Position numbers and translations under genes: made by a program. The notes under the pieces are model-generated. The model worked only from the letters and a program-made list of their open reading frames with translations. It had not been told where the DNA came from and made no database searches. A DNA stretch of 64,000 bases, taken from positions 1 to 64,000 of the forward strand of contig CAYNWB010000006.1 in the NCBI GenBank assembly GCA_964400785.1. Reading direction: 5' to 3'. Of this stretch, positions 50,001-57,332 are shown in pieces. How positions within the stretch are numbered: position 1 is the stretch's first letter; every line of letters begins with the position of its first letter. The DNA comes from CAVQGZ01 sp964400785 (GTDB lineage: Bacteria > Actinomycetota > Actinomycetes > Jiangellales > Jiangellaceae).

Positions 50001-50834
50001 CTCGGCCACGGACAGCCGGGCGTAGAGGGGCAGCACCTCGGTTCGGTCGGGCAGGTGCTCACGCAGCGCCTCGGCGGTGTCGCGGATCTCGCGTTCTCCG
50101 GACAGGAACACCAGGACGTCGCCCGGCGGCTCGAGCGCGAGCTCGTCGACGGCGTCCACGATCGCCTGGATCTGGTCGCGCTCGCCGTCGGGCGGGTCGT
50201 GGCCCGGGCCGAACGGTCGGTACCGCATCTGCACGGGGTACGTGCGTCCCGAGACCTCGATGACGGGCACCGGTCGACGCAGCACCTCGGCGAAGTGGTC
50301 GGCGAACCGGTGCGGGTCGATGGTGGCCGACGTGACGACGACGGTCAGGTCGGGCCGACGAGGCAGCACCTCGGCGAGGTACCCCAGAAGAAAGTCGATC
50401 GTCAGGCTGCGTTCGTGGGCCTCGTCGATGATCACGACGTCGTAGCGGCGCAGCAGCCGGTCGCGGGAGATCTCGGCCAGCAGGATCCCGTCGGTCATCA
50501 GCGTGACCCGGGTCGACCTCGACGTCCGGTCGGAGAAGCGCACCCTCGACCCCACGAGCTCTCCGGGTTGCGACCCCAGCTCCTCGGCAATCCGGTCGGC
50601 CACCGTCCGGGCGGCGAGCCGGCGTGGCTGGGTGTGCGCCACGCGGCCCCGGCCGGGACGGCGCTGCTCGAGCAGCGACAGCGCGCTCTTCGGCAGCTGC
50701 GTCGTCTTGCCCGACCCGGTCTCACCGGCGACCACCACGACCTGGTGCGCGCGCATCGCGGTCGCGATCTCGTCCGCACGCTGCGCGATCGGAAGATCAG
50801 CGGGTATGCGAAGATCGACGGGAGGAGCAGCCAT
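47070..50834 (-). CDS. hrpA: ATP-dependent RNA helicase HrpA
   Basis: This 1,254-residue DEAH-box helicase has Walker A GETGSGKTT (Lys43), DEAH in VIIDEAHERSL, SATID, and motif VI QRAGRCGR. The helicase-associated domains and the long C-terminal DUF3418 region are those of bacterial HrpA. In E. coli HrpA rescues stalled ribosomes and processes mRNA. ATG 50834 has AGGAGG just upstream, closer than ideal. The gene is divergent from the antiporter gene with only 23 bp between the starts, so both promoters must lie within the opposing genes or overlap. Confidence 0.95.
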   Translation of the reverse strand: MAAPPVDLRIPADLPIAQRADEIATAMRAHQVVVVAGETGSGKTTQLPKSALSLLEQRRPGRGRVAHTQPRRLAARTVADRIAEELGSQPGELVGSRVRFSDRTSRSTRVTLMTDGILLAEISRDRLLRRYDVVIIDEAHERSLTIDFLLGYLAEVLPRRPDLTVVVTSATIDPHRFADHFAEVLRRPVPVIEVSGRTYPVQMRYRPFGPGHDPPDGERDQIQAIVDAVDELALEPPGDVLVFLSGEREIRDTAEALREHLPDRTEVLPLYARLSVAEQHRVFAPHGGRRVVLATNVAETSLTVPGIRYVVDAGTARISRYSMRTKVQRLPIEPVSQASADQRAGRCGRVADGVCLRLYTEQDYLDRPRFTDPEILRTNLASVILQMAALGLGDLEAFPFIDPPDRRTLRDGIALLDELGALDLDHTPARLTPLGARLARLPVDPRLGRMVLEAHRLGCVQEVLVIAAALSIQDPRERPAEARDVAEAAHRRFADPTSDLLAYLNLWAYLQDKQRELSGSAFRRLCRAEFLHFLRVREWQDLVTQLRRACRDLGIEVPAAPNLRADSATRADPDSIHQAVLAGLLSHVGTWDERRREFAGTRGARFSISPGSALARKPPRWVMAAELVETTRVWGRDVARLDPSWVEAAAPEHLLQRSHSEPRWDPRRGAVVATETLTLYGLVVVPARTVAYTRIDPVQCRELFIRRALVEGEWQTRHRFVRDNRRTMERLADVEERARRRDVLIDDDGLYALYDERLPASVVSARHFDAWWKKRRRDDPDLLTFTPEQLTRTGSGRVDLDAYPDTWVLDDLTLTVGYRFEPGSDSDGVVVSVPLTVLNRLDPHTFSWQVPGLRGELVQAMIRALPKALRRSFVPAPDYAAAVCDRLGSPQGSLVEAVATALSSFGTAVRPGDIDMTRVPAFLTVLVSVVDERGHVLAQGRDLGALQSRLAPSVRRAVAQAAPSIERSGLSAWTVGSIPRELVLDRPSGRVQGYPALVDETGSVALRVLASAAEQRRAMPRGVRRLLLLELPSPARAVVRRLDARTKLALGHTPYPDVPALLDDAAAAAVDDLVAHSGGVPWDADHYARLRDEVGADLEQVTLDVVRSAADALARAQEVAGRIAALDPSTPVADDLQAQLQGLVHVGFISQVGRGRLPDLVRYLRGMARRLDVLPAEPGRDAQRMVGVHEVEDAYLDVVDSLPVARRTDPDVVRVRWMLEELRISVFAQHLGTPGPVSAKRIRAALAEIGELSP

Positions 50835-50857
50835 CACCTCCTAGTATCGAGGTCACC

Positions 50858-52870
50858 ATGGTGGTTCTGGCGCAGGACGTCAGCGAGGGGCTCGCCGAGC
50901 TTCTGCCGACGGCGCTGCTGGAGATGTCGGTGCTGCTCGGCGCAGCGGTCTTCGTGAGCCTGGCCGCGGCACGCATGCGCCTGCCTCTCACGGTGGTGCT
51001 CGCCGTCGCCGGCATGCTGGCCACCGAGCTCGGGCTCGACCTCGCCCTGATCGAGGTGCTCAGCGGAGAGGGCTTCAAGGAGCTGCTGGTCAACCTCTTC
51101 CTGCCGATCCTCGTGTTCGAGGCCGCACTCGGGTTGTCGACGCGCGAGTTCATGCGCAACCTCGTCGCGATCACGGCGCTGGCCACCGTCGCCCTGCTCA
51201 TCGCGACGGCGCTCGTCGGCTACAGCCTCGTCGCCACCATGGCGCTGCCTGTCGCGGCAGCGCTGCTGTTCGGCGCACTGATCTCGGCCACCGATCCCGT
51301 CGCCGTGATCGCCGTCTTCCGCGAGCTCGGCGTCTCCCGTCGGCTGCTGACGCTCGTGGAGGGCGAGAGCCTGCTCAACGACGGTGTGGCCATCGTCATG
51401 TACAACATCCTGCTGGCCGTGGCCCTGGGCACGGCCAGCCTGCGCGCGGGACCGGCCGTCGGGGAGTTCGTCGTGGTGACGGCAGGAGGCCTGCTGATCG
51501 GCGGTGTCATCGGAGGTGCGGCCGCCCTGATGCTGCCGCTGCTGTCGCGGCTGCCGTTCTCGGCGCTGTCGGTCGCCGTGGCCTTCGGCTCGTTCGTCCT
51601 GGCAGAGGCCGTGCTGAGCGTGTCCGGCGTCATGGCCACGCTGTCGGCCGGCATCATGCTGGGAGGGATGCTCGAGAGCCGCGCCGAGAAGCCGGTGCGC
51701 GACCTGCTGCACGAGCTCTGGGAGTCTCTCGGCTTCATCGCGAACGCCCTGCTGTTCCTGTTCATCGGCCTGGTCGTCGACTTCGAGACGCTCACGGAGA
51801 ACTTCGGCGTGATCGTGATCGCCCTGCTCGCGGTGCTGGTCGCCCGGCCGCTGGCGGTCGTGCCCCTCGTGAAGTTCCTCGAGCGGTTCGCCCACATCCC
51901 TCGTGTCGGGCAGCGCAGCACGGCTGTCGTCGTCTGGGGCGGCCTGCGCGGTGGGGTCGCCCTCGCCCTGGCGCTGGCCCTGCCGGAGGAGCTGGAGCAG
52001 CGAGAGCTGTTCATCGCGATGACCACCGGTGTCGTGCTGGGCACGTTGCTGATCAACGCCACGACCCTTCCCTTCCTGCTGCACTTCCTCGGCCTGGACA
52101 AGCCCCGGCGGTCCGACGAGCACCTCGTGGCTCTGGCGCGCCTGCTGGCGGTCAAGGCCTCGCGACGACGACTGGCCGAGCTCGACCTGCACGACGACCT
52201 CATCGACGCCCACCTCGACGTGGCCGAGGTCGACGCGCACGAGCAGATGAGCATCGCGAACCTCGAGCCGCACGAGCAGGTTCAGGTTCTCGTCATGCGC
52301 GGCCTGCACATCGAGCGCGAGACCTATCAGGGGCTCGCCGACGCGGGTCTGCTCCGACCGATCGCCACCCGAACCCTGCTCTTCGAGATCGACGGCGAGA
52401 TCGACGAGGCCCACCGCGGGACGCTGGAGGTGGACGTCGCCCGACGGGCCAACCTGCCGTGGTACGCCCGGGCTCACCGCCGGCTGCTGACGATGCTCCC
52501 GGAACCTCTGGGCGAGGACATGCGCGATGTTCGCTATGCCGAGCTCAGCGCCCGGCAGCTTGCTGCGCGACGCGCGTCGGAGGAGCTCGACCGCTTTCGA
52601 GACCTACCAGGCATCTCCGACGACCTCGTGGACGAGGCGCGCAGCGTCTTCGAGCACTGGGAGCACAAGGCGCGCATCAGCCTGACCGACATGGAGGAGC
52701 GTGCCGGGGTGGACGTGCGGGTGATGCACCGGCGTCAGGCCAAGGCGATGACGAAGATCGCCGCCGTCGGTGCGCTGCGTGAGCTGTCGGCCATGGGCAT
52801 CGTCTCGAACGCGGTGGCCGAGCACGCGGCCGCCCGGGTGCAGCAGGAGGTCGAGTCAGCCGGTCAGTGA
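50858..52870 (+). CDS. Na+/H+ antiporter, CPA1 (NhaP) type
   Basis: This 670-residue protein has about 12-13 membrane helices up to residue 420, with the CPA1 core LFGALISATDPVAVIAVFRELG and VEGESLLNDGVAIVMYN (ion-binding ND pair) and GLRGGVALALALALP. A charged cytoplasmic domain of about 250 residues follows, rich in Glu/Arg helices, and may regulate transport by pH. ATG 50858 is chosen because upstream codons run inside hrpA antisense. The 3' end overlaps the GTPase stop by 15 bp (convergent). Confidence 0.92.
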   Translation: MVVLAQDVSEGLAELLPTALLEMSVLLGAAVFVSLAAARMRLPLTVVLAVAGMLATELGLDLALIEVLSGEGFKELLVNLFLPILVFEAALGLSTREFMRNLVAITALATVALLIATALVGYSLVATMALPVAAALLFGALISATDPVAVIAVFRELGVSRRLLTLVEGESLLNDGVAIVMYNILLAVALGTASLRAGPAVGEFVVVTAGGLLIGGVIGGAAALMLPLLSRLPFSALSVAVAFGSFVLAEAVLSVSGVMATLSAGIMLGGMLESRAEKPVRDLLHELWESLGFIANALLFLFIGLVVDFETLTENFGVIVIALLAVLVARPLAVVPLVKFLERFAHIPRVGQRSTAVVVWGGLRGGVALALALALPEELEQRELFIAMTTGVVLGTLLINATTLPFLLHFLGLDKPRRSDEHLVALARLLAVKASRRRLAELDLHDDLIDAHLDVAEVDAHEQMSIANLEPHEQVQVLVMRGLHIERETYQGLADAGLLRPIATRTLLFEIDGEIDEAHRGTLEVDVARRANLPWYARAHRRLLTMLPEPLGEDMRDVRYAELSARQLAARRASEELDRFRDLPGISDDLVDEARSVFEHWEHKARISLTDMEERAGVDVRVMHRRQAKAMTKIAAVGALRELSAMGIVSNAVAEHAAARVQQEVESAGQ

Positions 52871-54019
52871 CGAATGACCGACAGACGAGCCGCCGGGGAG
52901 GCGGCTTCGTGCGGACTCCTTGAACTCGCTCATGAACAGCGTGCGGATGGCGTCGCTGTCCAGGGCCCCGTCGACACCGACCAGGCCTCCCTTGGCCAGT
53001 CGCACGCACACGACGGTCCACGCCTGCCCCATGGCCCAGGTGAACGCCGACGCGACGCTGGCGTTGATGGCGCCGCCCACCATGGTGCCCACACCCGGCA
53101 CCAGCTTGATCAGGTTGGCCACCGCGCTGCGGCCCGCCGTCGTGGCCGCGGCCGTCGCGGCGAGGGAGGCCGTCACCGCTCGGTCGAGGTTGATGTCGTA
53201 GATGTGGGAGATGCTGGCCATCATCGTGAGCTGGATCGGCACCAGGATCGCGGCGTCCGAGAAGGGAATCGGCGTGACCCCGGCAGCCGCCGCGGCTGTG
53301 CTGGCGATGTCGATCGACCGCTTCGCCTCGGCCCGCTTGCGCGTGAAGTCGATCTGCTGCGCCGCTACCAGGGCCTGCTGGACTCCTTGGGGAGCGACCT
53401 GAAAGGTGGCATCGAGCACGTCCTGCAGCCCGTGCGCCTCGAACCCGGCGAACTCGTCGGCCTTCGCATACGTCATGTACGGCGCACCCCCGGTGATGGG
53501 CAGGTCCATCTCCGTGATCTCCTGCGCCAGACGCACGGCGTCGGGGTGGTAGTCCTTCTTGCGCTTGGGCACCTGCGTGAGCACGAGCAGCACGGGCAGC
53601 CCGAGGTCGTCCAGGGCCCGGATGAACTCCGCCTCCGTGTCCTCGAACCGTCGGTCGCTGGCCCGCACGCAGTACCAGGCGACGTGCACCTGGTCCTTGA
53701 GGTCGAGCCGACGCATCGCACGCACGTAGCTGCGCAGGTCGTCGAGGATGACGTCGTTGTCCTGGCCGATCTCCAGGCCACGAGTGTCGAGCACGCCGAA
53801 GTGCCCGGAGTGGTGCATGTACAGGTGGCTGTCACGCGTCACCGGCTCACCGATGCCGGTCTCGGCGAGGTCCTCCCCGAAGATGGCGTTGATGAGGGTC
53901 GACTTGCCGACTCCGGTCTTGCCGAAGATCGCGAGGTTGAACCGGCCGATCTTCTCGGCCTGCTCGTCGAACTTCGCGGCGAACTGCCGACGGAACCAGT
54001 CGCTGGACCCCTGTGCCAT
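52856..54019 (-). CDS. Membrane-associated GTPase with DUF697-like domain
   Basis: This 387-residue protein has a TrmE/Era/YfjP-like G domain: G1 GKTGVGKST, an effector threonine region, G3 DTRGLE. G4 reads TQVPKRK where canonical GTPases have NKxD/TKxD, so guanine specificity may be altered. From about residue 235 an alanine-rich hydrophobic region (ASTAAAAAGVTPIPFSDAAILVPIQ; ATAAATTAGRSAVANLIKLVPGVGTMVGG) matches DUF697-type membrane-inserting domains. Such proteins may act in membrane remodelling or stress. Function unknown. Confidence 0.82.
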   Translation of the reverse strand: MAQGSSDWFRRQFAAKFDEQAEKIGRFNLAIFGKTGVGKSTLINAIFGEDLAETGIGEPVTRDSHLYMHHSGHFGVLDTRGLEIGQDNDVILDDLRSYVRAMRRLDLKDQVHVAWYCVRASDRRFEDTEAEFIRALDDLGLPVLLVLTQVPKRKKDYHPDAVRLAQEITEMDLPITGGAPYMTYAKADEFAGFEAHGLQDVLDATFQVAPQGVQQALVAAQQIDFTRKRAEAKRSIDIASTAAAAAGVTPIPFSDAAILVPIQLTMMASISHIYDINLDRAVTASLAATAAATTAGRSAVANLIKLVPGVGTMVGGAINASVASAFTWAMGQAWTVVCVRLAKGGLVGVDGALDSDAIRTLFMSEFKESARSRLPGGSSVGHSSLTG

Positions 54020-54062
54020 GGCCCTATCGAATCACCTGGCCGGGCGCACTAGGGTCGCGACC

Positions 54063-55592
54063 GTGCGCGTCGACGACTACGACACCGTCGTGGTCGGCAG
54101 CGGCTTCGGCGGTGGGGTGGCCGCGTTGCGGCTGGCCCAGTCGGGCCGCCGCGTCGCCGTGCTGGAGATGGGCCGCCGCGTCACCCCTGACGACATGCTG
54201 GCCGGCGCCCGGTCGGCTCGCCGGCTGCTGTGGGCTCCGGCGAGCGGCATGCACGGCTACTTCAGGCAGACCTTGCTGCCGCACGTGTTCGCTCTGAGCG
54301 GGGTCGGTGTCGGCGGCGGCAGCCTCGTGTACGCGGCCGTGCTGCTGCAGCCTCATGCGTCGGTGTTCGACGACCCAGCGTGGGCAGGAGCCGACTGGCG
54401 ACGCGAGCTCGATCCGCACTTCGACACCGCAGCCCGGATGCTCGGGCGACGACCCAACCCCACCGTCGGCGCCCAGGACGACTGGCTGCGCGCGGCGGCT
54501 GACCGGCTGCACGTGCTCCCCAGCTACGGACCCGTGCCGCAGGGCATCGACTTCGACGCATGCACGTCATGCGGATGCTGCCTGACCGGGTGCGCCGTCG
54601 GGGCGAAGCACTCGATCGACCGCACCTACCTGGCTCAGGCGGAGCGGCTCGGGGCGCAGGTCGTCGCCCAGCGTCGCGTGACGCGGCTCGCGCCGCGGCC
54701 CGGTGGCGGCTTCGACGTCGACGCCGTCGACTCGTTGCGCCGGGGGCGCACCAGCCGGTGGACGGCTCGCGAGGTGGTACTGGCGGGCGGTGTGCTGGGC
54801 ACGAACCAGCTGCTGCTGGCCTGCCGAGACCGGTACGGCACGTTGCCGCACCTCTCCCCCGCGCTCGGTCGCTCCGTCCGGACGAACAGCGAGGCCTTCG
54901 TGGCCGTGCTGCAGCCCGACGCCTCGGTCGACGTCAGCGTCGGTCCGTCCATCTCCAGCGACTTCTGGGCTGATGCGACCACGCACGTGACCAACAACCG
55001 GGTCCCTCCGTCCTACGGCTACCTGCGACCGTTCATGAGCCCCCTGGTGGATGGCACCACCCGCCGCGAGCGCCTCACCGGCGCGCTGGTCGAGGCGGCT
55101 CGCGACCCGGTCGGACTGCTGCGGGCCACCACGGCTCGTGACTGGCACCGACGCCTCACGCTGCTCACCGTCATGCAGGCCGAGGACAACGCCATCGAGC
55201 TCAGTTACCGACGCCGGGCCGGGGTCTGGGGGCTCACCTCACGCCTTCCGGCGGGTCAGCGACCGGCGCCGGCTCACCTGCCGCAGGCGAACACGGCCGG
55301 TCGAGCGGTGGCTGCCGCCAGCGGGGGGACCGCCTACGGCATCTGGCTCGACAGCGTGCTCGGACGCTCGGCCACTGCCCACATCCTGGGTGGGGCGGTC
55401 GTCGGTGACGACCCGAGCCGCAGCGTGGTCTCGGTCGACCACGAGGTGCACGGATACCCCGGGCTCTACGTCACCGACGGCTCGGCCGTGCCCGCCAACA
55501 TCGGCGTCAACCCGAGCCTGACGATCACGGCGATGGCCGAGCGGGCGATGACCCGCCTGGTGGCCCGAGATAGCGTGCCGGGTCGGTCGTGA
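54063..55592 (+). CDS. GMC oxidoreductase (cholesterol-oxidase-like flavoprotein) with cysteine cluster
   Basis: This 509-residue flavoprotein has the FAD dinucleotide fold DTVVVGSGFGGGVAALRLAQ at residue 7, a second FAD element GVGVGGGSLVYAAVLLQP, and the C-terminal LYVTDGSAVPANIGVNPSLTITAMAERA with conserved Asn. The layout resembles mycobacterial ChoD. A motif CTSCGCCLTGCAVGAKHS at residues 166-183 resembles a ferredoxin-type Fe-S binding sequence seen in this subgroup, so electrons may pass to an acceptor other than oxygen. No Tat signal is seen. Substrate may be a sterol or other secondary alcohol. GTG 54063 starts the family match. Confidence 0.87.
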   Translation: MRVDDYDTVVVGSGFGGGVAALRLAQSGRRVAVLEMGRRVTPDDMLAGARSARRLLWAPASGMHGYFRQTLLPHVFALSGVGVGGGSLVYAAVLLQPHASVFDDPAWAGADWRRELDPHFDTAARMLGRRPNPTVGAQDDWLRAAADRLHVLPSYGPVPQGIDFDACTSCGCCLTGCAVGAKHSIDRTYLAQAERLGAQVVAQRRVTRLAPRPGGGFDVDAVDSLRRGRTSRWTAREVVLAGGVLGTNQLLLACRDRYGTLPHLSPALGRSVRTNSEAFVAVLQPDASVDVSVGPSISSDFWADATTHVTNNRVPPSYGYLRPFMSPLVDGTTRRERLTGALVEAARDPVGLLRATTARDWHRRLTLLTVMQAEDNAIELSYRRRAGVWGLTSRLPAGQRPAPAHLPQANTAGRAVAAASGGTAYGIWLDSVLGRSATAHILGGAVVGDDPSRSVVSVDHEVHGYPGLYVTDGSAVPANIGVNPSLTITAMAERAMTRLVARDSVPGRS

Positions 55593-56271
55593 TCGTCATC
55601 GTGCGGGCTCCGTCGACCACACGCTCGCTGTCGACGGCCGCGGCCTGCTGCTCTCGGCCGGTCAGGCGGTAGTAGCGGGCAGCCGCGGCATCCTGCCGCC
55701 GCCGCTGCCCGGTGGCGTTCGCCGCGGCGACCGACTGCTCGACGGTGGCCCCGGCCGACCACTGGCGCAGCATGCGTGGCAGGCTGCTCAGCCCGTCGGC
55801 GTAGATGCCGCGGGACCCTACGGCCACCGCGAAGCCCGATCGCAGCCACGCGTCGGTGTGCGACATGCCGTAGCAGGCGGTGGAGAACACCGACCTCAGC
55901 CGACGCTGCTGCGGTCGGTCCAGGCGTTGGAGCAGTCGGCGACACACCTGATCGGCATCGACCGCGCCGTCGACGAAGACCAGCCGGCGCGTCGTGCCAT
56001 GCGGGTTGACCACCAGGTCGACCGCCTTCACCCCCGGTTCGGCCGTTGCCATGGCCAGTGCCTCGACGAGGGCGTCGAGCGTCGCGCCGTCCCCGTGCAG
56101 CGCGACGCGCGAGCGGTAGAGACCGCGCAGGTGGCGCCGGACGGTCAGCTCGGCACCCCACTCGATCGAGCGGTAGAGGGGCCGCTCACCCGGGCGGACC
56201 GTCCCCAGCAGGGTGACGAGGTGCACCAGCACCCGCTCGTCGGGGCACAGGCCTTGTGCACTCTCCGGCAC
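55525..56271 (-). CDS. Small caspase-fold-like (clan CD peptidase-like) protein
   Basis: This 248-residue protein was not assigned to a named family. The middle shows the order expected of clan CD cysteine peptidases and CHAT domains. A strand ends in NPHG (His91), and a second strand after a helix ends in SVFSTACYG (Cys133). FAVAVGSRGIYADG and a helix follow. The N-terminal 80 residues are predicted soluble, with no signal peptide. The C-terminal tail is Pro/Gly rich and overlaps the GMC gene by 68 bp (convergent). A protease role is inference; it may be a degenerate or non-proteolytic fold. Confidence 0.6.
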   Translation of the reverse strand: MPESAQGLCPDERVLVHLVTLLGTVRPGERPLYRSIEWGAELTVRRHLRGLYRSRVALHGDGATLDALVEALAMATAEPGVKAVDLVVNPHGTTRRLVFVDGAVDADQVCRRLLQRLDRPQQRRLRSVFSTACYGMSHTDAWLRSGFAVAVGSRGIYADGLSSLPRMLRQWSAGATVEQSVAAANATGQRRRQDAAAARYYRLTGREQQAAAVDSERVVDGARTMTITTDPARYLGPPGGSSPARPSP

Positions 56272-56304
56272 AGGCCGACCCTAGCGACCACGTAGGTTGA
56301 ACCG

Positions 56305-56745
56305 GTGCACCCTCGTGATCGAGATGCCTCGGGACGGGCTCGTCAGGCGCGGCCTCGTGACCCGCTGGGCAGGCCGTTGCCCTACGGCTCACCCGGCGTG
56401 GAACCGGTGCCGGACGAGCCCTTGCCTGCTGCGCAGACGATCGCGCTGGCCACGCGCTTGCTCGACGAGGGCCGCCCGTTCGCCGCCCACGAGGTGTTCG
56501 AGGCCCGCTGGAAGGACGCCCCCGCCCACGAGGGCGACCTCTGGCAGGGGCTGGCGCAGCTCTGCGTCGCCATCACCCACGCCATGCGCGGCAACCCCGT
56601 CGGCGCCGAGCGGTTGCTGCAACGGGGCTCGCAGCGACTGGCTGAGTACCGGGCCTCGAGTGAGCACACCTATGGGCTCGACCTCGACGGTTGGACGGCT
56701 CGGGCTCAGGCGGCCGTGGAGGCCGCGACACCGAGCGTGAGGTAG
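56305..56745 (+). CDS. DUF309 domain protein
   Basis: This 146-residue protein carries the helical DUF309 core: LATRLLDEGRPFAAHEVFEARWKDAP, then EGDLWQGLAQLCVAITHAMRGNPVGAERLLQRGSQRL. The family is widespread in actinobacteria, cyanobacteria and plants, with no established function. A proline/arginine-rich N-terminal 35 residues precede the domain. GTG 56305 opens the frame; a later start is possible. Its end overlaps the methyltransferase stop by 40 bp (convergent). Confidence 0.88.
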   Translation: MHPRDRDASGRARQARPRDPLGRPLPYGSPGVEPVPDEPLPAAQTIALATRLLDEGRPFAAHEVFEARWKDAPAHEGDLWQGLAQLCVAITHAMRGNPVGAERLLQRGSQRLAEYRASSEHTYGLDLDGWTARAQAAVEAATPSVR

Positions 56746-57332
56746 TTCCAGGGCGCTCGTCCCCCGACGTATCGCGACTCCGTCTCGACCAGCTCGAAGC
56801 CCGCAGCCTCGACAAGCGCTGCCGGGTCGCGCGTCAGGTGGCACCCGTCTGCCACCAGCTTCTGCGCGGGCTCGAGCACACGTTGCACCCGAGCCATCCC
56901 ACGCTCGGGCGCGACGCCGTGCTCGAGAAAGTGGAAGACGCCCCCAGGACGCAGCACCCGCCGCAGCTCGGCCAGGGCGGCCTCGACGTCCGGGATGGTG
57001 CACAGCGTGAAGGTCGACAGGGCCCCGTCGCACGAGTCGTCGTCCAGTGGCAGGCGGGCCCCGTCGAGCCCGATGTGCTCCACCTGGGCGTGGGAGTCGG
57101 CCACCCGGCCCTCGGCGAGCCGCCGGGCTCGTAGCGCGGGCTCGACCGCGTAGACACGCACGACCTCGTCCGGGTAGTGCGGGACGTTGAGCCCCGACCC
57201 GAAGCCGATCTCGACGACCGTGCCGCACAAGCCCTCGGTCGTCTGGCGACGCCACCGCTCCCACCCCGGTCCGCTCAGCACGCGGTCCACGAGGTAGGGC
57301 AGGACGTGCTCGCGGTACAGGCCCACGACCAT
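56706..57332 (-). CDS. SAM-dependent methyltransferase (Methyltransf_11 type)
   Basis: This 208-residue class I methyltransferase has motif I VVEIGFGSGLN, an acidic residue after strand 2 (YAVEP), the CDGALSTFTLCTIPD segment, and RRVLRPGGVFHFLEHG. It resembles UbiE/thiopurine-like methyltransferases acting on small molecules or lipids. ATG 57332 overlaps the stop of the acyl-ACP-reductase-like gene (ATGA), so the two are translationally coupled and may act on related metabolites. Confidence 0.87.
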   Translation of the reverse strand: MVVGLYREHVLPYLVDRVLSGPGWERWRRQTTEGLCGTVVEIGFGSGLNVPHYPDEVVRVYAVEPALRARRLAEGRVADSHAQVEHIGLDGARLPLDDDSCDGALSTFTLCTIPDVEAALAELRRVLRPGGVFHFLEHGVAPERGMARVQRVLEPAQKLVADGCHLTRDPAALVEAAGFELVETESRYVGGRAPWNYLTLGVAASTAA

